64,000 nt of DNA from contig CALKRN010000004.1 in the NCBI GenBank assembly GCA_937989665.1, forward strand, positions 62,001 through 126,000. Direction: 5' to 3'. The position numbers and the translations under genes were made by a program. The stretch comes from an uncultured Desulfomicrobiaceae bacterium. GTDB lineage: Bacteria > Desulfobacterota > Desulfovibrionia > Desulfovibrionales > Desulfomicrobiaceae. Below are positions 35,536-43,600 of the stretch, one piece after another. Positions within the stretch are counted from its first letter, which is position 1. Each line of letters begins with the position of its first letter. The notes beneath the pieces were generated by a model. That model worked only from the letters and a program-made list of their open reading frames with translations. It was not told where the DNA came from and did not search any database.

Positions 35536-36376
35536 GGAACGGCTCTCTCGGCGGGTTGTGCTCACGCGGGGACGCAGGCCGCGGCGCAATATCTCCCATG
35601 AGTCCCGCAATCCCAGGCGCTTGGGGAGTTCCGTTTGGGTGTCGGGGGTCGGGCGGGGACTGCGGTGGGTGGTGGGTATCCTCGTGGGGATGGCTGTTCT
35701 CGGGGGCGTCAGCTTTGCGATCCTCTGGGGCTACCGCTGGGTGACGGGCCATGAGCTCTTTCAGATCCAGCAGCTTGAGGTGCGGGGGACGCAGCGCCTA
35801 AGCCCCATGGAGGTGGCGGCGCTCGGTGGCGTGCAGGTGGGGGCGAGTGTCCTTGATCTGAATATTGCCGAGGTACGGGCACGGATTATCGCCAACCCCT
35901 GGGTGCGGGAGGCCTCGGTGACGCGTATCTTGCCAGACCGCCTGATCATCGAGATTGCCGAGCGCCGGCCTGTCTTCCTCGTGCCGCGGGAAGGGACATT
36001 TTTTTATGCCGACGCCGAGGGTCAACCCATTGCGCCGGTAACTCCCGAGCGGTTTGTGTCCTTGCCGGTGTTGGAAAAGGATGGGGCCGTGGGGGTGAGC
36101 CAGGGTCTTCGTCAGGTGCTTGCGGCAATGGAACGCAACGAGCTGCCCTTTGGGATGCACCAGGTGGCGTGGATCCGTCAGGACAGTGTGGAACAATATA
36201 GTTTTTTGCTAGGAAGACCGAGGGTTTTAGTGCAGTTGGACGGAAGGAACGTGACAACAATGGTGGAAAGTCTTGGTCGTTTATGGCAGGACTTAGAGCA
36301 GCGGCGGGAGCTTGAGAAGGTCGCCTCGGTGTTTGTTATGCCAGGCCGCGCCTGGATCACCTTCCGCAAGGACTAG
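35525..36376 (+). CDS. ftsQ: Cell-division protein FtsQ
   Basis: About 283 residues. A basic N-terminal cytoplasmic tail, one membrane helix (about 45-67), a POTRA domain starting [17 protein letters not shown], then the FtsQ beta domain with [20 protein letters not shown]. It scaffolds FtsL/FtsB at the septum. The start is uncertain: TTG at 35525 overlaps murC by 11 bases, while TTG at 35486 or a downstream GTG are alternatives. 18 bases separate it from ftsA. Confidence 0.88.
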   Translation: MKAKERLSRRVVLTRGRRPRRNISHESRNPRRLGSSVWVSGVGRGLRWVVGILVGMAVLGGVSFAILWGYRWVTGHELFQIQQLEVRGTQRLSPMEVAALGGVQVGASVLDLNIAEVRARIIANPWVREASVTRILPDRLIIEIAERRPVFLVPREGTFFYADAEGQPIAPVTPERFVSLPVLEKDGAVGVSQGLRQVLAAMERNELPFGMHQVAWIRQDSVEQYSFLLGRPRVLVQLDGRNVTTMVESLGRLWQDLEQRRELEKVASVFVMPGRAWITFRKD

Positions 36377-36394
36377 CCGGCAAAGGAGAAGGCA

Positions 36395-37621
36395 ATGGCC
36401 AGATCAGAAATGATTGTGGGTTTGGATATCGGCACCACGAAAATCTGCGCCGTGGTGGGCGAAGTGGATAGCGGGGGGGTCAATATCGTGGGCATTGGCA
36501 CGAGTCCGTCCACGGGCCTGCGCAAAGGCGTGGTGGTCAACATCGAACAGACCGTCCAGTCCATCAAACGCGCCCTCGAAGAAGCCGAGCTCATGGCCGG
36601 CTGCGAGATCCGTTCTGTCTATGCCGGGATTGCCGGCAGTCATATCAAGGGCTTCAACAGTCACGGGGTCATCGCCGTCAAAGGCGGGGAGGTCACGGCC
36701 CGGGACATCGAGCGTGTTTTGGACGCGGCCAAGGCCGTGGCCATTCCCCTCGATCGGGAGGTCATCCACATCCTGCCCCAAGAGTATATCGTGGATGATC
36801 AGACCGGCATTGTGGATCCCCTAGGCATGGCCGGGGTGCGCCTTGAGGTGAAGGTCCATATTGTCACCGGCGCGGTCACCAGTGCCCAGAACATCGTCAA
36901 GTCCTGCCATAAATCGGGTCTTGATGTGGAGGACATCGTGCTCGAGGCCTTGGCCTCCAGTAAGGCGGTCCTCACCGATGAAGAGCGGGAAATTGGCGTA
37001 GCCCTGGTGGACATTGGTGGCGGCACCTCGGATATCATCATTTTCCACGCCAACTCCATCAAACACACCGGGGTCGTCCCGCTGGGTGGCGCCAACTTGA
37101 CGAACGATATCGCCTTCGGCCTGCGTACCCCGACCCAGGCCGCGGAGCGCATCAAGGTGCGCTATGGGTGCGCCCTGGCCGAGCTGGTGCGCGAGGACGA
37201 GATCATCGACGTCCCTGGGGTCGGAGGACGAGAGCCGCGGCAGCTCTCTCGGCTCGTGCTCGCCGAGATCTGCGAGCCACGCATGGAAGAGATGCTCATG
37301 CTCGTGGACCAAGAGTTGGTGCGTTCGGGTTACAAGCACCTCGTCGGCGCTGGGGTGGTCCTGACCGGTGGGGCTTCGCGCATTGAAGGTATCGAGGCCT
37401 TAGGAGAACGCATTTTCAACTTGCCGACACGTACCGCTTCACCCATGGGGGTTGGTGGGCTTAAGGATGTTGTCGATAATCCTATGTATGCCACGGCTGT
37501 AGGCCTACTGCTGTATGGAGCGGAAAAACATGGTCAGGAAAACCGCATCCGCATTCGGGATACAAATGTTTTTCATACCATCCTATCACGTATGAAAAAA
37601 TGGTTTGCTGATATTAGCTAA
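36395..37621 (+). CDS. ftsA: Cell-division protein FtsA
   Basis: 408 residues, actin-fold ATPase. Phosphate loops are GLDIGTTKICAVVGE and VDIGGGTSDIIIF. The 1C domain has SVYAGIAGSHI, and the adenosine motif is VLTGGASRIEG. A C-terminal amphipathic tail (ILSRMKKWFADIS) should anchor it to the membrane. It tethers FtsZ polymers. AAAGGAGAAGG lies before the ATG. The 3' end and the gap to ftsZ are A+T-richer. Confidence 0.97.
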   Translation: MARSEMIVGLDIGTTKICAVVGEVDSGGVNIVGIGTSPSTGLRKGVVVNIEQTVQSIKRALEEAELMAGCEIRSVYAGIAGSHIKGFNSHGVIAVKGGEVTARDIERVLDAAKAVAIPLDREVIHILPQEYIVDDQTGIVDPLGMAGVRLEVKVHIVTGAVTSAQNIVKSCHKSGLDVEDIVLEALASSKAVLTDEEREIGVALVDIGGGTSDIIIFHANSIKHTGVVPLGGANLTNDIAFGLRTPTQAAERIKVRYGCALAELVREDEIIDVPGVGGREPRQLSRLVLAEICEPRMEEMLMLVDQELVRSGYKHLVGAGVVLTGGASRIEGIEALGERIFNLPTRTASPMGVGGLKDVVDNPMYATAVGLLLYGAEKHGQENRIRIRDTNVFHTILSRMKKWFADIS

Positions 37622-37720
37622 TACAAAAGATATGTCTTCAATGGAAATGGATTGGGGTAGAGTCTCTTATGCTATGTGCGAAAATAAGGGGAATTCCTTT
37701 AGACTATGCGGGAGGGGACG

Positions 37721-38971
37721 ATGGAATTCGTGAAAATTGAGTCAGAAAATATGGAAAGTCCAGCCATCATTAAAGTGATTGGCGTAGGCGGTGGAGGAGG
37801 GAACGCTATTAATAATATGATCGCCGCTCAGCTCCAGGGGGTGACCTTCATCGCTGCCAACACCGATGTGCAGGCCCTCAAGACGTCGAAGGCGGAATTG
37901 AAGGTCCAGTTGGGCGAAAAGCTCACCAAAGGCCTTGGCGCGGGTGCCAATCCGGACGTGGGTCGGGATGCGGCCATGGAGAGCCAAGGGCTTATCCGCG
38001 ACGTCCTTGGGGATTGCGACATGGTGTTCGTGACTGCCGGGATGGGCGGTGGCACGGGTACGGGTGCGGCGCCGGTCGTAGCTCGGGTGGCCAAGGAGCT
38101 GGGGGCGCTCACGGTGGCGGTGGTTACCAAACCCTTCTTCTTTGAAGGCAAGCGCCGCATGCAGCAAGCCGAGCGCGGCATCAAAGAGCTGCGGGAGATC
38201 GTCGATAGTATCATCGTTGTACCCAATGATCGGCTCTTTGCCGTGGCGCCCAAGAAGACCCCGGTGGTGGAGATGCTCGCCAAGGCCGATGAGGTCCTCC
38301 ATCAAGCGGTGAAGGGGATCTCTGACCTCATTATGGTGCCGGGCCTCATCAACCTCGATTTTGCCGACGTCAAGGCAGTCATGGAGCAGATGGGCCTGGC
38401 CATGATGGGCACAGGCGTGGCGACCGGTGAGGGCCGGGCGCGGGAAGCGGCCATGCGGGCCATCACCAGTCCATTGCTCGACGAAATCAGCATCGAAGGC
38501 GCTCGTGGCGTTATCCTCAATGTCACGGGTGGTTACGATATCTCCATGGATGAGCTCAACGAGGCTGCCACCATCATCCATGAGGCAGTGCACCCCGATG
38601 CCCATGTCATCTTCGGGATGGCCTTTGACCCTGAGTGCACCGAAGAACTGCGGGTGACGGTCATTGCCACGGGCATTCAGGAGGCACAAAGCGCTCCCGA
38701 AAAGGCCAAGTCCCAGAGTGCAGTCCCAACGCCCAAGACAAAGGACCGGCCATATCTCGTGCCCCAGGGGATGGCAGGCGTTGGAGGAAGGGAGAAGAAC
38801 GATTTGTCTGTGCCCACGTACATGCGCCGGCAGCAGCAGGCTGTGGGGGGAGAGGAACGTCCGCATCCCAAGGTGCGGTCATTGCACCCTGCCCCTGCCG
38901 AGGAGCCGGAGTTTACTTTTGATGAAGAGGAATTCGAAATCCCGTCCTTTATTCGGATGCAGGCCGACTGA
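37721..38971 (+). CDS. ftsZ: Cell-division GTPase FtsZ
   Basis: 416 residues from the ATG at 37721 (GGGAGGGG upstream); a GTG/ATG-like start 5 codons earlier is less likely. The tubulin-like GTPase motifs are [10 protein letters not shown], the GTP signature [13 protein letters not shown], and [11 protein letters not shown] with the T7 catalytic Asp. The variable linker (about 325-400) is followed by the conserved C-terminal peptide EIPSFIRMQ that binds FtsA. A 99-base A+T-rich gap from ftsA may hold its own promoter, but I cannot point to clear hexamers. Confidence 0.97.
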   Translation: MEFVKIESENMESPAIIKVIGVGGGGGNAINNMIAAQLQGVTFIAANTDVQALKTSKAELKVQLGEKLTKGLGAGANPDVGRDAAMESQGLIRDVLGDCDMVFVTAGMGGGTGTGAAPVVARVAKELGALTVAVVTKPFFFEGKRRMQQAERGIKELREIVDSIIVVPNDRLFAVAPKKTPVVEMLAKADEVLHQAVKGISDLIMVPGLINLDFADVKAVMEQMGLAMMGTGVATGEGRAREAAMRAITSPLLDEISIEGARGVILNVTGGYDISMDELNEAATIIHEAVHPDAHVIFGMAFDPECTEELRVTVIATGIQEAQSAPEKAKSQSAVPTPKTKDRPYLVPQGMAGVGGREKNDLSVPTYMRRQQQAVGGEERPHPKVRSLHPAPAEEPEFTFDEEEFEIPSFIRMQAD

Positions 38972-38976
38972 CGTTT

Positions 38977-40617
38977 GTGCGGTCATTGTCCGATCCCCCT
39001 GTGGCGGCCCGGAGGAGTTGGGGCGGGCGGTTGCCGGTGGCGGTGGTCTTTCCTGAGACCCCAGACGCGGCGCTCTCGACTCTGGGTTGGCAGGTCGTTT
39101 ATCGTTTGCTCGCGGCTGAAGACCTCCTCTGTGTGGAGCCAGTCTTTGTCGACCCCGCATCCCCTCGGCCCAAATCGGCGCATACGCGCACGGATTTGGG
39201 CCGCTTTCCCTTGGTGCTCGTCAGCCTCAACTTTGAGGGCGACTACGTGGCCTTGCTCCAGCTCCTTGCCGGCGCTGGCATCTCGGTGCGCGCTGCCCAT
39301 CGCCCGGATTGGCCTTTGGTATTCGGAGGCGGTCCGGTAGCCTTTCTCAACCCGTTTCCCATCCTCCCGGCGATGGATGCGCTGTGGTGTGGGGAGGCAG
39401 AAGCCGGATTCGTGGACGTGGTGATGGCCATCGCGCGAACGTGGATTGCTGGCGAAAGCAAAACCAAGGCCCTGGAGGCCATTGCCGAACACCCTGGCTG
39501 CCTGGTGCCGGGGCGCAGCTCGCTCCCTGTAAAACGTCAGCTGGCATCCACCTTGGACCCGCCGGCCCACTCGGTTTTTATCAGCCCCCAGGCCCGCTTT
39601 GCCGATATGTTCCTCCTCGAGGTCAACCGAGGCTGTCCCTATGGCTGCCGTTTCTGCGCCGCAGGCTCCATTTACCGGCCGGCGCGGCAGGCATCCATGC
39701 CCGTGCTGCAGGAGCTGGTGGAGGCATCGTCCCCGCGTAAGGTCGGCCTCGTAGGGACGGCCCTCACCGACTGGTCGGATCTTTTTTCTTTTTTACGCTG
39801 GCTCCATGCCCGGCATACTGCCTTTTCTCTTTCGTCGGTGCGCGCCGACGGCCTAAGCGACGAGTTTCTTGCCTTCCTCCGCCATGCAGGTGTGCGTACC
39901 GTCACCTTGGCCGTGGAAGGGGCAAGCCCCCGATTGCGTGCGGCCATGAACAAAAATCTCGACGAAGAGGACGTGCTTCGGGTGGTGATGGCCATGAGCC
40001 GGTTGCGGTTTGCGACCTTGAAGCTCTATCTTATTGTGGGCTGGCCCAGCGAAGGAGACGAGGATTGGCGCGCTTTGGAGGAGTTTTGTGAGCGGCTCCA
40101 GGAGGCCCGACGCATGGGACAAGGGCAGCGAGCCAGAGGACTCGAGCTTATTCACATTTCGGCAAGCATTCTTGTCCCCAAGCCCTGGACTCCCCTGCAA
40201 TGGGCCCCCATGGCCTCCATGGCCGTGGCGGAGGCGGGCATGGCCCGGGTACGGGCCATCGTGGCCCGGCAGCGGGGGATGCGCTTTTCTGGGGAGCATC
40301 CTCGTGAGGCCGTGATCCAGGGCTATCTGGCGCGGGCAGATGAGACGGCCTTTACCCTCCTTCTAGAGGCGGCCCAGGAAGGGTGGGGGGCGGTATGGCG
40401 CCGGCATGGGGCAATGCTCCTGGCAGAAACGACCCGCACCCTGTCGAAGGATGCCGTTTTGCCCTGGGAGCGCCTCGCAGTGGGTGTGCGGCGGACCTAT
40501 TTGTGGGGACAGTGGGAGGCCTACCAACGGGCCAAACCCACGCCGCCGTGTCCGCCGCGCCCGTGTAGCCAGTGCCGGCGCTGTGGCATGGAGCGGGTGA
40601 GCAGAAAAGAAGGCTGA
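38977..40617 (+). CDS. Radical SAM protein, TIGR03960-like, with C-terminal Cys cluster
   Basis: 546 residues from a GTG 5 bases after the ftsZ stop. The N-terminal ~200 residues resemble a B12-binding-like Rossmann domain (GGGPVAFLNPFPI, CGEAEAGFVD). The radical SAM core has the [4Fe-4S] triad C220-x3-C224-x2-C227 in GCPYGCRFCAAG, with VEGASPRLRAAMNK and YLIVGWPSEGDED further on. A C-terminal cluster of C525, C530, C533, C536 may bind a second Fe-S or zinc. It matches the layout of TIGR03960-type uncharacterised radical SAM proteins. The substrate is unknown; RNA or ribosomal targets are only a guess. A strong ribosome site for the next gene lies at its end. Confidence 0.8.
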   Translation: MRSLSDPPVAARRSWGGRLPVAVVFPETPDAALSTLGWQVVYRLLAAEDLLCVEPVFVDPASPRPKSAHTRTDLGRFPLVLVSLNFEGDYVALLQLLAGAGISVRAAHRPDWPLVFGGGPVAFLNPFPILPAMDALWCGEAEAGFVDVVMAIARTWIAGESKTKALEAIAEHPGCLVPGRSSLPVKRQLASTLDPPAHSVFISPQARFADMFLLEVNRGCPYGCRFCAAGSIYRPARQASMPVLQELVEASSPRKVGLVGTALTDWSDLFSFLRWLHARHTAFSLSSVRADGLSDEFLAFLRHAGVRTVTLAVEGASPRLRAAMNKNLDEEDVLRVVMAMSRLRFATLKLYLIVGWPSEGDEDWRALEEFCERLQEARRMGQGQRARGLELIHISASILVPKPWTPLQWAPMASMAVAEAGMARVRAIVARQRGMRFSGEHPREAVIQGYLARADETAFTLLLEAAQEGWGAVWRRHGAMLLAETTRTLSKDAVLPWERLAVGVRRTYLWGQWEAYQRAKPTPPCPPRPCSQCRRCGMERVSRKEG

Positions 40618-40628
40618 AGGGAGGTGGC

Positions 40629-43600
40629 ATGGAGAACGTGTCCCGACTTGTCCGTCTGGGTGCAAGTGCCCTTGTGGTGCCGATGGCCGGGCTGGTGGCC
40701 CTTGCCATGGACCCGCCGCGGGTGATGGCCTTGCTGGGGCTTGCCCCCGATCTTGGCACAGTCATGGCCGTGGCGGCGGGAGGGGGCCTTTTGGTGGGGG
40801 GCCTCCTGGCCTGGCTCGTGGACGATCAAGTGGCCTCGGATCGCCTCTTGGCCAGCGCTGCCGTGTGGGCGGCGCTGGCGGCTGCCTGCCGTCCGGAGAT
40901 GCTGGTGTGGACTGCACCGCAGGGATGGCTTGATGTATTGCGCCTCTCGGGGGTGGCGGCCGGTGGCATTGCGCTTGTCCATGCCTGGACCTGCCTGGGT
41001 TATGCCCTCTGGCGCCAGGCCTTGCCCCCCTTGCGGGTCCCCGTGGCCATCCTCATGCTGGGTTTGGCCGGCAATCTCCTTTTTGTTCTTCAAAGTCCGG
41101 CCTTGCTTCAGCAAGTGGTCGCCCAGCTTGGGCTTCCCGCCTTGCCCTTCCGGCTTCCCGAATTGGCGAGCCGGGCACTTGTCCTTGTGGCCTTCAATCT
41201 TCTGGTAGCGGCGGCTCTGAACCTTTTGCGGGTGGGGCATATCCTGGGGCTTGGTCGCTTGTGGGGAGTGCTTGTGCTGGCTGCTGCCGCCGCAGGGTTC
41301 TCGCCGCTGTGGGCCGAACTGGGGGCGTCGGCCTGGGCTGCGGCCTTGCCCTTTCTTTTGCCGTCCATTGCTGCCGTGGTAGGCGTGGCCTTGGCCCAGG
41401 GCAGCCTCTGGGCAGAGGTCTTTCTCGTCACCGGGCTTATTATGGACGCCATGCGGGGGCGTCGGCCCACATGGTATTGGGGCTATCCTGCCTTTCGCGA
41501 TGGCCTGGGCCGCGGGGCGGCTTTTGGGACCCTCTTTTTGGGCTTGGTGTTCCTTGTTGATGCCGCGAGCCGTTCCGTCTGGCTTGCCATGGCCATGGAG
41601 ATGGTGCCCTCCCTCACCTGGGCAGCGCTGGCGGCCCTCACCATGCCCCTGGCGGCCACGGTGCTCGAGTCTTTTGACGGCAGCCGTCCGTTCCTCCACC
41701 GCCTAGCCGACAGCTACGCCCAGCCTACGCTTTTTTTCCGCGGGGCGGTACTCGGCTTGGCCCTGTCCGCCTTGCCACCAGTGGATATCATCCCCCTTCC
41801 TGCGGGGCAGCGTTTTCTTGTGGGTGCCTTGCTTGGGGTAGTGGCCTCTGCTGGGGCGTCGCTGGTGTGGGACCTTGGTGCCATCGCCTGCCGGCTGCGG
41901 TTGCACCTGCGCTCCTGGCGCCACTACGCCGTGGCTGGGGCCCTGGGGGCCTTTGTGGGCGGGGCCGTGGCCTGGTACGTAGACCCGAGCCAGGCTGGGG
42001 TGATCCTCGCCAAATTCCGCCAATACGCCACGGTGTTTGCCCAGGGAGGGGGCAACTACGTCATCTATCCCTTGTTTAGTAAATGGGGGTCCATGGACCT
42101 CGGGCCGCGGGGCGGGGGGGCGGTCCTCCTTTTCCAGGAGTCGGTGTCCGGGGTCATCAACTGGTCGCTGGCCGCGCCGCTTTTTAGCGTCAATCTCTTT
42201 CTCCTGAGTGCCTTGTTCGCCCGCTCCTGGGCCCCGCTACGCCTGCTGGCGAGCCGGGAGGGTCTTGTGCTTGTTGCCGAAGGCACGGTGCGGGTGCTGC
42301 GCTGGGGCCTGTGGATGGCACCGGTCATCTATTCCTTTTTGCGCATTGCCCCAGAGCCGACGTGGTACAACCAGGATGGCTTGGTGCGCACCCTCGTGGC
42401 CACGATCCAAACCTGGCGCCTGGACCCGGAGGCCTTCCGCCTTTGGAGTCGGGAGGTCTTTCTGGCCTTGCTGGCCTATGATTGGTTTCGCATTCTTATT
42501 TGGTTTGACCATATGGGGTTGCGGGTCGCTACCTTGGTTAACCTCTCGTTTGTGGGCGGCGACCGCCTGGATGAGGCCCTTGCCCGGTTTTTGGGGGCCC
42601 GCGTGCGCTCGCGCTGTATCCCCGAGGCGGTGCGGCGCTTTGCCACCTGGGCGCCGCTGCTCATCCCCTTTTATCTGCCCATGGGCGCAGACTGGGCTTA
42701 CGTGTGGGACGGCGCTGAGGCCATTGCCCGCACCGGTAGCGGCCAAGTACCGTTGCTCGTCCCCCTGCTGGGGGTCATGGTGCTGGGGGGGGTGCTCATG
42801 GCCCTCATGGCTCGGCCCCGGCCGGTGGCGGCCTGTGCCGCGGGCAGTACCCCTGAGGCCCGCTGCCTCGCCGAGGAGATTGTCGTGCATAATGGCGTCT
42901 ATGCCTCGGTGTTCGGCCTTGATGGTCGAGGCTTTGCGCGGGTCTTCCGCTCGGCCCGGCATGGGCATGAGATTGATCTTACCGCCCGCCCCTTGTCACG
43001 GGCTCATGACGTGGGCCGCATTGTCTACCTGCGGGAAGGGGACGAGCTGTGGAGCTTAGGGTGCCGCCCCACCCGCCATCCTGAGGCACGGCATTCGGTC
43101 CTGCGCCTTGATGACCTCTCGGTGCGTCAGACCTGTTCCTGCCGGGGGATCGAGGTGCGCATGGATGCCATCGTGGCCGAAGACGCCCCTGGGGAAGCCT
43201 GGATCGTCTATCTCACCAATGTCTCCAACCGTCGCGTAGCGCTCGAGATCACCTCGTATCGCGAGCTCACCCTCAATGACCCAAGCGCTCAAGCCCGGCA
43301 TCCGTTCTACAACCGCCAGCACATTACCACCTGGTGCACGGTGGAAGACGGGCCTTCCCCTCGCGCCGGGGCCGTCCTGGCCAAAAACCGCCAGCTCAAG
43401 GCCGGGGCTCCCCCTCGACCAACCTCCGAGACCTACGTCCATCTTGTGGCTGGCCTAGAGGACGAGTCCCGGCTCCTTGGCTATGACGATAGTCGGCTGC
43501 GGTTTCTGGGGTATGGGACCCTGCGTCGGCCCGACGGTCTGTGGCAGGAGCCACAACCTTTGGCAGATCGTGCCCTCCACGTCACGTTTGACCCCATCGC

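Noticed and set aside
40521-41699. 392-codon minus-strand frame over the GH94 membrane domain
   Set aside because: His/Gly/Arg/Gln-rich translation is the antisense of hydrophobic membrane segments; no motif.
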